Source of the DNA: a virus
Virus record (IMG/VR): IMGVR_UViG_3300033148_007251
Span: 1-64,000 of that record
Reading direction: 5' to 3' (one strand)
DNA length: 64,000 bases
The position numbers and the translations under genes are program-made. The notes under the pieces were generated by a model. The model did no database searches. It saw only the letters and a program-made list of their open reading frames with translations, and was not told the origin of the DNA. Positions within the stretch are counted from its first letter, which is position 1. Every line of letters begins with the position of its first letter. Of the stretch, positions 50,558-58,907 are shown one piece after another.

Positions 50558-51085
50558 ATGTCATATGAAAGGATAAGATTAGATACATACACACATATAG
50601 AAAAGATAGATGCCGGGCAATTAGGTAAAAACCCTTCAAATCCTCCGGCATTGCATCTTGCCGGGATTACAGTAGGCCAGAAATATACCGTTGATACAGA
50701 TAAGTCTAATGTGTTGTTTAACGTGCCAAGAAATTACAATGGTGGTGATGCTACTTTATGGTTTAACTGGACTAAGTCAGCAGTTGGTGCAGATGAATCT
50801 ACTAAAACAGTCAGATGGCAGGTTAAATATCTGATGGTTTCCCCTGGCGTGAATTGCAATACTGGCGAGGTTACATTGGTCACCCAAGATTCATATGACG
50901 ATTCCGACCTTACAAGCCAGATTATATATAGCACGCCAGTTATTCCGATCCCAGAGGCGTCTCTTGTAGCCTCTGGGGGTTTAGCACTTGAAGTATCCGC
51001 TATTACTCCGACAGGCACAGCACTGGCCGATGAACCATTGTTGTTGGGTGTTGTATTTAGTTGTACCTGTAAATTTATAGCGTAA
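50558..51085 (+). CDS. virion-operon protein, 175 aa
   Basis: Start at ATG 50558 chosen (AGGGG ten bases before it) over a TTG at 50528 that would overlap the previous gene. Beta-rich, including LHLAGITVGQKYTVDTDK and a C-terminal LADEPLLLGVVFSCTC. Probably structural; unrecognised. Confidence 0.5.
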   Translation: MSYERIRLDTYTHIEKIDAGQLGKNPSNPPALHLAGITVGQKYTVDTDKSNVLFNVPRNYNGGDATLWFNWTKSAVGADESTKTVRWQVKYLMVSPGVNCNTGEVTLVTQDSYDDSDLTSQIIYSTPVIPIPEASLVASGGLALEVSAITPTGTALADEPLLLGVVFSCTCKFIA

Positions 51086-51107
51086 TAACAAATTGGGAGA
51101 TAAAATT

Positions 51108-51338
51108 ATGCCAGAAATAATAGAAATTGATCTAAATCCAGAAATTAAGACTTATAAAAAAACAGAAGGTTTTCTCGTTATTGAGAGAACTCATGACAAG
51201 CCCGTAGTGCATAGTGATTCGTATAACATTGAACAAGCGCAGGCAAAGCTTGACAAGATTGACGGTGTAATTGCTTTATGGGAAGCAAAGAAAGTCCCGC
51301 TTCAGGAAGTTATTGATAAATATAATGAGATAGCATAG
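51108..51338 (+). CDS. small protein of the fibre region, 76 aa
   Basis: ATG 51108 behind GGGAGATAAAATT, preferred over a TTG 15 bases upstream. Sequence IEQAQAKLDKIDGVIALWEA suggests a helical hairpin; a similar tail-fibre-adjacent helical unit is common in phages. Function unknown. Confidence 0.5.
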   Translation: MPEIIEIDLNPEIKTYKKTEGFLVIERTHDKPVVHSDSYNIEQAQAKLDKIDGVIALWEAKKVPLQEVIDKYNEIA

Positions 51339-51346
51339 GAGGCATG

Positions 51347-51562
51347 ATGAAACTATATGCATTTTTTCCAGATGGACATGGGCCTTTTTCTTTTTTTGTT
51401 ATGGCTGAAACAGAAGCGGAAGCTGTATTGGCGGTCGAGAAAGAAAGAAAAAAGTATGATGCCGAAGATTCCGATGGGTTTGGGTCTACTGACGTTACAC
51501 AGCCTCATTATATGAAGGCTGTAGTTGGGGCAAACGTGGTTTTGATCAATGCAAATGATTAA
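51347..51562 (+). CDS. small protein, 71 aa
   Basis: Two ATGs are adjacent; the second (51347) is chosen because it lies 4 bases after AGGAGG. Aromatic start (YAFFPDGHGPFSFFV), then acidic helix and VVGANVVLINAND. Unrecognised. Confidence 0.5.
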   Translation: MKLYAFFPDGHGPFSFFVMAETEAEAVLAVEKERKKYDAEDSDGFGSTDVTQPHYMKAVVGANVVLINAND

Positions 51563-51577
51563 TAGGGAAATAAAATA

Positions 51578-52924
51578 ATGAAAACATCTTCATTAAATAA
51601 AGGATTAGTTGGTCACTGGCCATTAGATAAGCAGTCTTTTAATCCTGCTACAAAAAGATTTACAGACAAATCAGCACATTGTAACCATGGCACAGGTTAT
51701 GGAACTAAGCTTGGTTCCGCAGACCCTGGGTTCCAGGCTGATCATATGGGTCAGTTAGTTAGGAGTGCTCCGTTTAATGGGAGTGACGATTATGTTGATT
51801 TGCCCGCTATGACTTTAGGAACATCTTGGTCTGTCAGTTGTTGGTATAAACCCACAAATTTCATACAGTATACGCATTTATTGACCGCGGATAATCAAGG
51901 TTCATTTGCATTTAAGATATTTTCAAACTCAGGAGAAGTATATTTTTATACCAGTGCAAGTGGTAGCATTTTATCAAATTACACTTTGAGTACCGGAATT
52001 TGGTATCATTTAGTAGTGACTTATGACGGGACTGACGTCAAGATAATTATTGATAATGATGAGAAGGTTAGTTCATCAGAAACGTTGGATATTTCATCCT
52101 TTGGGTATAAAATTGGCAATCATAATACAGAATTTTCTTGCGGAACGCAAGAAAATACCCGAATCTACAATAGGGTACTATCACAACAAGAAATAACTTT
52201 ACTTTACGAATCGTACAGACCAAAACTCGCTATATCTTCATTACATAAAGGACTAGTCCTCGATATGCCTTTGACAAGTGAAAGGCATAACCCTGGAACA
52301 GACGTTTTTACTGACAGGACTCCATATAATAATCATGGTGCTAACAACGGAGCGGATGTAGACACAGACCATAGCACTTTTGTGGCTGCTAATAGCGATT
52401 ATGTGAGAATTCCTGATAGTGTTAGTCTTAGTCCAACGGTGGCAATGACGGCTATGATTTGGGTTAAGGGAACGGCGCAAGATTATATAGGAGTTTTAGA
52501 ACACTTTGACACAGGTGTAAATCAAAGAAGTTTTGCGTTATGGACATCATCTTCATCCCCATATGATGTTATTCGGGTTCTTGTTTCAGATGATGGAAAT
52601 TATGCAGGACATTCAAAAGACTATACTTCAAGCATCGTAGTCTTTAATAATACGTGGCATTTAATCGGTTTTATTTTTGATGCTGGAACTCTGAAATTAT
52701 TTGTTGACGGAGTAGAAGACACAAATCCGACAAAATCTTCTGATGATGCAATAACAACAATTCACAATTCAACAGCAGATATCGTGGTTGGATGTACTTT
52801 AAGCAACAACACACCAGCAAAATTCTTCAGCGGTGACTTAGCCCTACCAAAAATATACAATCGAGCACTCACGCCTGCAGAGTGGATGCTTGCCTATGAT
52901 CAAACAAAAGGATTATACTTGTAA
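51578..52924 (+). CDS. tandem LamG-domain tail protein
   Basis: 448 aa. Two concanavalin A-like/LamG domains in tandem: LVGHWPLDKQSFNP... VNVYNRVLSQQE-like ending near residue 210, and LVLDMPLTSERHNP... KIYNRALTPAE near 440. Each has the expected opening strand, ANSDYV/GSDDYV motif and closing RxYNRxLTxxE block. It likely binds polysaccharide. It is the last virion gene before lysis genes. Confidence 0.75.
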   Translation: MKTSSLNKGLVGHWPLDKQSFNPATKRFTDKSAHCNHGTGYGTKLGSADPGFQADHMGQLVRSAPFNGSDDYVDLPAMTLGTSWSVSCWYKPTNFIQYTHLLTADNQGSFAFKIFSNSGEVYFYTSASGSILSNYTLSTGIWYHLVVTYDGTDVKIIIDNDEKVSSSETLDISSFGYKIGNHNTEFSCGTQENTRIYNRVLSQQEITLLYESYRPKLAISSLHKGLVLDMPLTSERHNPGTDVFTDRTPYNNHGANNGADVDTDHSTFVAANSDYVRIPDSVSLSPTVAMTAMIWVKGTAQDYIGVLEHFDTGVNQRSFALWTSSSSPYDVIRVLVSDDGNYAGHSKDYTSSIVVFNNTWHLIGFIFDAGTLKLFVDGVEDTNPTKSSDDAITTIHNSTADIVVGCTLSNNTPAKFFSGDLALPKIYNRALTPAEWMLAYDQTKGLYL

Positions 52925-52991
52925 AAAAAATTCTTATTAAGCATATAATATTAACAATTTAAAAACAGGACGTTGACGGGAATTGCATATC

Positions 52992-53318
52992 ATGGCCGCT
53001 CATTTTGAAAATAGACTGGACAATATTGAATCCAAATTGGATAATGTAAGTGACGCTATCACTAAGATAGCTGTGCAAAAACAAAGAATTGACACTTTGG
53101 AATTCAAGGTTAATTCTCTTTATATAAAATGGGATCAATTAATAAGCCCCGACGAGGGCATTTTACAAAAAATTCAATCTAAAATGGTTTTTTATGATAG
53201 TCAAATTAAAATTACGAAATGGGTAATGATTTTATTTAGTACAACTGTTATTGGTTGTACTGTGTCTTTATTTGCTATGGCGAATTATCTTTTTAAACTA
53301 CCAGTAACTATACCATAA
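52992..53318 (+). CDS. coiled-coil protein with C-terminal membrane segment
   Basis: 108 aa from ATG 52992. Coiled coil (FENRLDNIESKLDNVSDAIT), then one membrane span near the end (WVMILFSTTVIGCTVSLFAM). This XhlA-like profile is common directly upstream of phage endolysins, suggesting a lysis accessory role. A second membrane-active gene follows at 54262. Confidence 0.6.
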   Translation: MAAHFENRLDNIESKLDNVSDAITKIAVQKQRIDTLEFKVNSLYIKWDQLISPDEGILQKIQSKMVFYDSQIKITKWVMILFSTTVIGCTVSLFAMANYLFKLPVTIP

Positions 53319-53329
53319 TGGTGAATATT

Positions 53330-53737
53330 ATGAATTACAAATTAATAGAAATGCTTAAAAGGCACGAAGGACTTAGATTAAAACCGTATTATTGTACTGC
53401 CGGGAAATTAACAATTGGTTATGGCCGCAATCTGGAGGATGTTGGCATATCGGAACATGAAGCGTCATTATTGTTATCCGGTGATGTTATTGAGACGGAA
53501 CAAGATATCAAGTCTATATTTTTAAATTTCAATGATTTTACAGAAAATAGACAAATCGCCTTAATGAATATGTTGTTTAATCTTGGTAAAACGAAATTTT
53601 TAAAGTTTAAAAAAATGATAAAAGCAATAAAAAATAACGATTGGAATGAAGTTGCAATCCAAGCAAAAGATAGTAAATGGTATACTGATGTTAAGGATAG
53701 AGCGATAGAAGTTGTGCAATTACTTAAAAACGGGTAA
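53330..53737 (+). CDS. endolysin, GH24 lysozyme with E-C-T triad
   Basis: 135 aa from ATG 53330 (GGTGA six bases upstream; ATG 53318 is the alternative). T4/P22 lysozyme pattern: HEGLRLKPYYCTAGKLTIGYG. The catalytic Glu is followed by eight residues, Cys in place of Asp, five residues and Thr, i.e. E-8-C-5-T. Cys at this site is known to be tolerated in GH24 enzymes. It would cut peptidoglycan between MurNAc and GlcNAc. No signal peptide is visible, so a holin is needed. Confidence 0.85.
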   Translation: MNYKLIEMLKRHEGLRLKPYYCTAGKLTIGYGRNLEDVGISEHEASLLLSGDVIETEQDIKSIFLNFNDFTENRQIALMNMLFNLGKTKFLKFKKMIKAIKNNDWNEVAIQAKDSKWYTDVKDRAIEVVQLLKNG

Positions 53738-53748
53738 TAGGAAATAAA

Positions 53749-54240
53749 ATGAATAAAAAAAAGAAAACAGGCACAATAGGGACAATTAATAATAATGATA
53801 ATGTAGGCATCAAAAATATATTAAATATAGGAGATACAATTTCCCCTAAGTTTGGATATGAATTATGTGGGTATTTTGGGTTAGATTATCTTATGAATCG
53901 TATGAGAAAATTTGGACCTGATAATTTTTTAGATTTTAAATTTGATGGAATGTCAATGCTTCCTGACACACTGGTGGCCTTTATTGGTTGTTTAGACAAG
54001 GATAAATTGATTTACGAGTGTGCCCTACCTCATGATCTTGCATACGCTTATACTGAGTTTGGCGTTCATAATGACATTGAGAGACAAAGAGCTGATTTAA
54101 AATTAAAATCAAATCTAATTCTTAAAGCAGAAATGAGTTCTTGGTTAGCTGAAATTTTTTATAGAGCAGTTAGGATAGGTGGGGCAGAAAATCTTGCCGC
54201 CAATTTTAGTTGGGGATTTGCCACCGTTAACAAAATATAA
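53749..54240 (+). CDS. HDxxY-motif protein in the lysis cassette
   Basis: 163 aa between endolysin and holin. The segment LPHDLAYAYTEFG, then ERQRADLKLKSNLI, resembles the His-Asp dyad and following helix of phage phospholipase A2-like proteins. Acidic start (GTIGTINNNDN). If so, it could act on membranes during lysis. This is a pattern-level guess. Confidence 0.4.
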   Translation: MNKKKKTGTIGTINNNDNVGIKNILNIGDTISPKFGYELCGYFGLDYLMNRMRKFGPDNFLDFKFDGMSMLPDTLVAFIGCLDKDKLIYECALPHDLAYAYTEFGVHNDIERQRADLKLKSNLILKAEMSSWLAEIFYRAVRIGGAENLAANFSWGFATVNKI

Positions 54241-54261
54241 AAAAACAATAAAGGTAAAAAT

Positions 54262-54711
54262 ATGTGGAATATATTATCAAAAATAAGCGGTGGGGCAGTT
54301 AAAGAGGTTCTTAATGGTGCAGGCAAGGGAATCGGTTCAGTAATGAACAGATTCGGATTTACTGAAAAACTTTCTGAATCAGAAAAGATCGATAAATATT
54401 CAACTTTGTTTAAAATTTCTGAAGATTCGACTGATTCTGCTCGGCAAATGTTTATGGTGGAAATGAAAACGCAGAAACAGCCATGGGTAATTCGAATATT
54501 AAATGGGCTTGTGAGGCCTTTAGGGGGGCTTGGTGCTTTATCTGTAGAATTCTATGCTATTATGGGAGCTAATTTTGGGCAATGGTTTGGTTTTCCATAT
54601 ATTGAGGTTAAAATAGAAACGGAACAGCATCTTGTTTTAGGAGCGATTATCGCTTTTTATTTTGGAAGTCGTCTTAAAGAAACATTAAGCGGTTCATCAA
54701 CCAAAAGATAA
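54262..54711 (+). CDS. holin of the 3TM type
   Basis: 149 aa. Charged SESEKIDKYSTLFKISEDSTDSAR, then KQPWVIRILNGLVRPLGG, the RP turn of the 3TM holin family, then hydrophobic segments (ALSVEFYAIMGANFG, LVLGAIIAFYFG). It should open the inner membrane for the endolysin. Final gene of the rightward operon. Confidence 0.75.
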   Translation: MWNILSKISGGAVKEVLNGAGKGIGSVMNRFGFTEKLSESEKIDKYSTLFKISEDSTDSARQMFMVEMKTQKQPWVIRILNGLVRPLGGLGALSVEFYAIMGANFGQWFGFPYIEVKIETEQHLVLGAIIAFYFGSRLKETLSGSSTKR

Positions 54712-54720
54712 ACGTTTATA

Positions 54721-54770
54721 TATAGGCAAAATACTTATTAAGTAACTATTCAATAAGTATTTTGCCTATA
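54721..54770. terminator. bidirectional terminator at convergent operon ends
   Basis: TATAGGCAAAATACTTATT (54721-54739) pairs without mismatch with AATAAGTATTTTGCCTATA (54752-54770), a 19-bp stem and 12-base loop. It lies between the rightward holin gene and leftward genes. No long T-run follows on either strand. Confidence 0.7.
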
Positions 54771-54787
54771 AGCTATACAAGTTTTTA
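54771..54787 (-). promoter_or_regulatory. recurring motif, copy near terminator
   Basis: Minus strand ATAAAAACTTGTATAGC, close to the recurring TTGTATAAT block but lying after the leftward gene end and facing the terminator, with no gene downstream. This copy argues for caution in calling the motif a promoter. Confidence 0.25.
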
Positions 54788-54794
54788 TAATTTT

Positions 54795-54971
54795 TTACCA
54801 ATGTTTTCCTTGATCTGTGATATTAGAAACGAAATTATAAAGGTTTTTCATAGCGTCCTTTTTTGTTTTCCCAAATCTTGATACTATACCAATCATAGGT
54901 GCATAACCAACTGCTCGCCATTCTTTATTCGCCTTACTATATGTGATTGAAAAAGTGTTTTGTTTAGTCAT
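54795..54971 (-). CDS. HicB-like small protein, 58 aa
   Basis: ATG 54971 behind GGAAAGGA (a longer form starts at 55010). Strand-strand-helix pattern FSITYSKANKEWRAVGY, APMIGIVSRFGKTKKDAMKN resembles the HicB antitoxin fold alone. No HicA partner is next to it. Possibly a small regulator. Confidence 0.5.
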   Translation of the reverse strand: MTKQNTFSITYSKANKEWRAVGYAPMIGIVSRFGKTKKDAMKNLYNFVSNITDQGKHW

Positions 54972-55068
54972 ATTAAATTTATCCTTTCCAGTGTAAATGT
55001 TTTCCGGCATTTCTTATTATAGAAAGCCCTGCATAAGGGCCCGGATATTATTCAATTTTGCTTACCTT

Positions 55069-55434
55069 CTATTTATCACAAATAACTTTTTCGAGTGTTC
55101 GAATAAGATTATGAAGCTCTTCGTCAATTTCGCTATCGGTAATAAATCTTGATGCAGCGATTGTTCTAATCCTTGAAAATAAAACTTCAAGAACTTCATG
55201 AAAAGCAGTTTTATTAAGTTCTTTATCAGTTATTTCTTGATTCCATTCATAGCCTAATTCAATGTCTGCCCGGCGATTAAGGATATCAAAATAAGTAACA
55301 GCCATATTATGTTCATCATTATCCTCTTTGTCTTGCAAATTAACATTAACCTCCCACCCATAAATGCCAAAATATTCAATCCAATAGCCTACGTACCCTT
55401 TAAATTTTTTAATATCTAATTTGGTCATTTTCAT
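55069..55434 (-). CDS. putative HExxE metal-binding protein
   Basis: 121 aa. A helix FHEVLEVLF carries HExxE, close to the metallopeptidase HExxH in many phage homologues that read HEVLHLL. Before it, WEVNVNLQDKEDNDE and VTYFDILNRRADIEL look like the usual strands. The third ligand is Glu or absent, so activity is uncertain. Start at 55434. Confidence 0.45.
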   Translation of the reverse strand: MKMTKLDIKKFKGYVGYWIEYFGIYGWEVNVNLQDKEDNDEHNMAVTYFDILNRRADIELGYEWNQEITDKELNKTAFHEVLEVLFSRIRTIAASRFITDSEIDEELHNLIRTLEKVICDK

Positions 55435-55445
55435 TCAGTTCACCT

Positions 55446-56111
55446 TTATTTTCTTAGCGTATCAAATATTTTTTTCATATCTGGTAAAATAACGGTTTTG
55501 ATTCCTGCATTATCCTTGTAATAATTATACAATTTTTCTCTGGTTTTTATATCATATATTTTTATCTTGTAATATAATTCTCTGGCTATTTCTTCATCAG
55601 TCATATCTTCAGGGAACACAGTACATAGTTCTTTATTTTGATATAAAAGCTTAGAGTGCTGCCTGGTATTACCAATAATTGTGGAACATCCGCATCGCAT
55701 TGCTTCTATGGGACACCTATCACCCCTACCACCTCTGCCAAGATAAACAAGAATCTTGCTTTGATTATAAATTATATTAAGATTTTTTCTATCGACCATC
55801 CCCGGCATAAATACGTTTAGTTTTTCTCTTTTTAATATATCTATCGCCTTGTTTGTTTCGACACCTCTATGAACAGACTCGGGCATAATACAAGCCGGAT
55901 CTTCATTAAATATCTCCCTGTACTTAACAAGGGCATCAACAGTTTTCCGTGTGCCTTTCTTATCATGAATATGAGATCCACCAATACAGAGATCGTATTT
56001 CATTTCTGTATTTGGGATGTAATAGAATAAGTTGGGATTAGTCGGTTTTTTAAAACCAAACCGAAAACTACCAAAATCAAAACTCTGGTCAAAATTAATC
56101 TCGTTTGCCAT
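55446..56111 (-). CDS. GT-B type glycosyltransferase, short
   Basis: 221 aa. The C-terminal nucleotide-sugar half resembles GT4: LNVFMPGMVDRKNLNIIYNQ, then YLGRGGRGDRCPIEAMRCG, where the usual EX7E first Glu is missing. The N-terminal half is short. It may be a reduced or inactive transferase, or one of a family acting on phage DNA or surface. Preceded by AGGAGAATAAC. Confidence 0.6.
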   Translation of the reverse strand: MANEINFDQSFDFGSFRFGFKKPTNPNLFYYIPNTEMKYDLCIGGSHIHDKKGTRKTVDALVKYREIFNEDPACIMPESVHRGVETNKAIDILKREKLNVFMPGMVDRKNLNIIYNQSKILVYLGRGGRGDRCPIEAMRCGCSTIIGNTRQHSKLLYQNKELCTVFPEDMTDEEIARELYYKIKIYDIKTREKLYNYYKDNAGIKTVILPDMKKIFDTLRK

Positions 56112-56144
56112 ATTTGTTATTCTCCTATTTTGTTATGTGAAATT

Positions 56145-56255
56145 TTAATCTTTTTTCTCGAATTCACATTTACAAAACGGACATGTTTCATTGCTATTTG
56201 AATTATCAGTCGCCCATGTATATCCACATTTAAGACATTTTGTTTCTTTTTTCAT
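56145..56255 (-). CDS. zinc-ribbon microprotein, 36 aa
   Basis: ATG 56255. Two clear CxxC pairs (CLKC at 7-10, CPFC at 25-28) in 36 residues, the classic rubredoxin-like ribbon spacing. Ribosome site AGGAAATTAATAAA. Function unknown; one of several such microproteins here. Confidence 0.65.
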   Translation of the reverse strand: MKKETKCLKCGYTWATDNSNSNETCPFCKCEFEKKD

Positions 56256-56283
56256 TTTATTAATTTCCTGTTTTTTAGTCTGT

Positions 56284-56451
56284 TTAATTATATGTATGAT
56301 CAATAGCGCCTGGCGCTATAATCCCCTTCCTGCTTTTTTCTATGTTGGCCATATTTGCAAATATTTCATCGTGATGAAAATAAATATCACTAGCCTTGAT
56401 ATTATTATTTAATAAAAAAACACATATTTTTTCTATAAGAGTTTTATCCAT
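56284..56451 (-). CDS. small phage protein, unknown, 55 aa
   Basis: ATG 56451 behind AAGGAGAATTAATAAA. Helical start (LIEKICVFLLNNNIKASDI), then FHHDEIFANMANI and a glycine-rich end. Unrecognised. Confidence 0.55.
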   Translation of the reverse strand: MDKTLIEKICVFLLNNNIKASDIYFHHDEIFANMANIEKSRKGIIAPGAIDHTYN

Positions 56452-56455
56452 TTTA

Positions 56456-56638
56456 TTAATTCTCCTTGTATTGACATTTTGGGCAACGTTTAAATCCCAA
56501 ATTATAAATTTCTGTTGGCAATAAATATTTGTGTTTACATTTTGGACACGACATTTGTCTAACGCAATCAGGCATTTTGTTACGTTCAGGAAACATTATT
56601 TGTTCAAGCATTTTAAGTGGATCATTATATTTAGTCAT
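56456..56638 (-). CDS. zinc-ribbon microprotein, 60 aa
   Basis: 60 aa, ATG 56638 behind AAAAAGGATGATAAA. Cysteine pairs CPKC at about 31-34 and CPKC at about 52-55 enclose HKYLLPTEIYNLGF. Same type as 56145 but with a helical N-terminal extension (PLKMLEQIMFPERN). Confidence 0.7.
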   Translation of the reverse strand: MTKYNDPLKMLEQIMFPERNKMPDCVRQMSCPKCKHKYLLPTEIYNLGFKRCPKCQYKEN

Positions 56639-56672
56639 TTTATCATCCTTTTTGTTAATATTTTATTTATTA

Positions 56673-56735
56673 TGGCTGAGGCGCAAGGACTTGAACCTTG
56701 ATTGACATGTTATCCTACCATTGAATGACGCCCCA
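56673..56735 (-). tRNA. tRNA-like gene (tRNA-Gln-like ends) lacking the anticodon arm
   Basis: 63 nt on the minus strand. Acceptor: TGGGGCG with CGCCTCA (one G-T pair), then GCCA with encoded CCA. D-arm: ATTC/GGAT around AATGGTA. T-arm: CAAGG-TTCAAGT-CCTTG, intact. Between D-arm and T-arm only 11 bases remain instead of about 23, so there is no anticodon stem-loop. UGGGG ends fit tRNA-Gln. A TTGTATAAT motif precedes it by 9 bases. It cannot decode; it may be decayed or reused as an RNA mimic. Confidence 0.65.
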
Positions 56736-56744
56736 TTTATTTAT

Positions 56745-56760
56745 ATTATACAAAGTTTTT
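56745..56760 (-). promoter_or_regulatory. recurring TTGTATAAT motif before the tRNA-like gene
   Basis: Minus strand AAAAACTTTGTATAAT, then 9 bases to the first base of the tRNA-like gene. The distance fits a -10 element and transcription start. Supports promoter function of the motif. Confidence 0.55.
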
Positions 56761-57412
56761 ATAAATTTTCATCATTTTTTATAATCTCCTGTATTTTTGA
56801 TACCCTATTTTCAAGGCTCACATAAAAAACCTTATCTGCACCATCTTGAATATCTTGAATTGCTGCCCTTTCATCACTTACCATAATGATTTGGATACCC
56901 ATTTGTTTGGATATTGTTTTTATCATTTGAATTGCTTTTTTATTCGCTTCTTCCCCCTTTAAATGTTGAAATGGCTCATCTAAAATTAACACGTTTCTTG
57001 GAGAAGGGATGATTAATCTCCAAATAGCAATTCTTAATGCTATTGCAGCGACATCGATCACCCCTCCACCGCTATCAAAAAAAGGATTAAACAATTTACC
57101 ATTTTGTTCAAATAAAAGATTACATTCTGTTTTCCCACGATTAATTATAAATGAAACACTAAGTTTATACGGGTCATCAAATATCGCTGCCAATGCCGGT
57201 GAAACGATATTAGAAAGCTGACACTCTAATTCCTTTAATGTCTGTTTTGCTACATTTTGTATAATTAATTGAGCCTTTTCAATATTATTAATCTTTTCTT
57301 CAAGTATTTCAATCTGATTATTTGCTTTATTTTGATCAGATTTGAGTTGAGAAACAATCCCAATTTTTTGATTTAATATTTGTTTGTATTTTTGAATATC
57401 CATAATGACCAT
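56759..57412 (-). CDS. SbcC/Rad50-like ATPase, C-terminal half
   Basis: 217 aa. A short coiled start, then FFDSGGGVIDVAAIALRIA (ABC signature) and VLILDEPF (Walker B), with VSDERAAIQDIQDGA after it: the second half of a Rad50 head. The first half is encoded separately at 58907. Together they should form one ATPase head with the SbcD-like nuclease. TAATG overlap with the gene before it. Confidence 0.8.
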   Translation of the reverse strand: MVIMDIQKYKQILNQKIGIVSQLKSDQNKANNQIEILEEKINNIEKAQLIIQNVAKQTLKELECQLSNIVSPALAAIFDDPYKLSVSFIINRGKTECNLLFEQNGKLFNPFFDSGGGVIDVAAIALRIAIWRLIIPSPRNVLILDEPFQHLKGEEANKKAIQMIKTISKQMGIQIIMVSDERAAIQDIQDGADKVFYVSLENRVSKIQEIIKNDENL

Positions 57413-57687
57413 TATATTTTAGGAAGAGTTATTATATTAGATTGCTTAATTGTATTATTATTATCCAAATCATTAGTTTTTGCTTTTTCAATAAATAAAT
57501 TAACTATAGCGCTAGTTACATTTGACATTAATTGTAACGCTGCATTAAGATTGGCCGGAAAACCAGTTAAATTAACTGTTCCGTTATCCATTTGTTTAAT
57601 CACCATTTGAAACATAACCCTTGGGGCAATTGGAACAGATGGAGATTCTTTTAATGACGAAGGGTCTATTTTAATAACGTTAGACAT
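57412..57687 (-). CDS. small protein in the SbcCD cluster, 91 aa
   Basis: Start at ATG 57687 (a TTG at 57717 lies within the TTGTATAAC motif). Sequence MSNVIKIDPSSLKESPSVP, then helical AALQLMSNVTSAIVNLF. Unrecognised; placed between the two halves of Rad50, it may belong to the complex. Confidence 0.5.
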   Translation of the reverse strand: MSNVIKIDPSSLKESPSVPIAPRVMFQMVIKQMDNGTVNLTGFPANLNAALQLMSNVTSAIVNLFIEKAKTNDLDNNNTIKQSNIITLPKI

Positions 57688-57708
57688 TTTTATACCTCTA
57701 TTTTTTTT

Positions 57709-57725
57709 GTTATACAAATTTTTAT
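57709..57725 (-). promoter_or_regulatory. recurring TTGTATAAC motif
   Basis: Minus strand ATAAAAATTTGTATAAC, about 22 bases before the ATG at 57687. It would start a transcript inside the recombination operon. Confidence 0.4.
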
Positions 57726-57967
57726 TAAATTTCCCAATTATATTTTTTCTCTAATTCTAATAAACCGTTATTTAATTCTTTTTCTTTTTTGTCTAATTCA
57801 ATTTCTGTTTTTCGTAATTTTTGTTCAGCATCTTCAATTGTTTTGCAATCAAAATCCTTATTAAGAGAATCAATTAATTGTTCTTGCTTTCCTTCAAGCT
57901 TGGATAATTCGTTTTTTGCTTCATCTATTTTTGTCTTCATTTTTAATAATTTTTCACTGTTTGTCAT
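57725..57967 (-). CDS. coiled-coil protein in the SbcCD cluster, 80 aa
   Basis: 80 residues, nearly all heptad-like helix (KMKTKIDEAKNELSKLEGKQ, then KLRKTEIELDKKEKELN). Encoded between the two Rad50 halves, it could supply a coiled-coil piece missing from the C-terminal half. Confidence 0.55.
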   Translation of the reverse strand: MTNSEKLLKMKTKIDEAKNELSKLEGKQEQLIDSLNKDFDCKTIEDAEQKLRKTEIELDKKEKELNNGLLELEKKYNWEI

Positions 57968-57980
57968 TATTTTGCTCCCA

Positions 57981-58907
57981 TCACGCCATAGATTTGTTAA
58001 TTATTTCTTCAATGGCCTTATCAACATTATTGATATTAATATATTTTTTTATATTAGTCCTAAAACACATTTTGGTTTCAATACTATTTGATAAACTTTG
58101 CATATATGTAGCCATACGAATATCTTTTTCTTGTTTATTGTCAATATGATCTCTGTTTATTACATTTTGTTCAATAGGTAAATAAACATCTTCTACTATA
58201 TTGGTGTCTATAAACCACTTATACACCTTTGGTTTATAATTAATTTGATCCGCTGTTGTTCTCATCATTGAGCCTGGATTTACAAGCAATCTATTTTTAT
58301 ATTTAGAAACAAAAGGCAAATGATTATCACCGGAAAGAATTAAATTATATTTTGGAAAACCCTTAAGAAGTTCGTGCCCTTTTGGAGCCTTTTGATCTTT
58401 CCACAAAGGTTTATTTTCGATAATCATTTGATGAGTTATAGCAATTTGCGGCAATATGTTGCGCTTAGCGTTACAAACTTTAATGCCATAAGAAAAAGGG
58501 TTTAATATAAATTTATCATTTATATTTTGTGACTCTTCGATTACAAAAATAGTAAACCCACTATGTAAAACGCCACATCCACTTTCGTGCCAAGAATCAA
58601 TACGATGATTAGGTAAGTCATGCTGCCCTAAAATAGTTATTATGTCTATATCATATTTAGCTACCAAAGACATAAATCGTTCTAATAATTTATTTGGCCA
58701 TTGACTTTTGTGTCCAAAATCGCCGGCAACAAGCAATGGGCAATTGTTTTCTTTACATAAATCGAAAATAAAATTTAATTTTCTAAATTGAGCTTCAATA
58801 AAATCATCTGTTCTACATCTTGGAACATCATGTCTAATGTGTAAATCAGCACACAATATTGCATCAGCCTTTTTAATTGTTTGTTTTTTTCTTTTGAAAT
58901 TATTCAT
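57981..58907 (-). CDS. SbcD/Mre11-like nuclease
   Basis: 308 aa. Phosphoesterase motifs: CADLHIR (DxH), VAGDFGHK (GD), LGQHDLPN (GNHD-like), AITHQ and LSGDNH. This order matches SbcD/Mre11/T4 gp47. It would process double-strand ends with the Rad50-like halves. Its ATG shares TAATG with the previous gene. Confidence 0.85.
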   Translation of the reverse strand: MNNFKRKKQTIKKADAILCADLHIRHDVPRCRTDDFIEAQFRKLNFIFDLCKENNCPLLVAGDFGHKSQWPNKLLERFMSLVAKYDIDIITILGQHDLPNHRIDSWHESGCGVLHSGFTIFVIEESQNINDKFILNPFSYGIKVCNAKRNILPQIAITHQMIIENKPLWKDQKAPKGHELLKGFPKYNLILSGDNHLPFVSKYKNRLLVNPGSMMRTTADQINYKPKVYKWFIDTNIVEDVYLPIEQNVINRDHIDNKQEKDIRMATYMQSLSNSIETKMCFRTNIKKYININNVDKAIEEIINKSMA

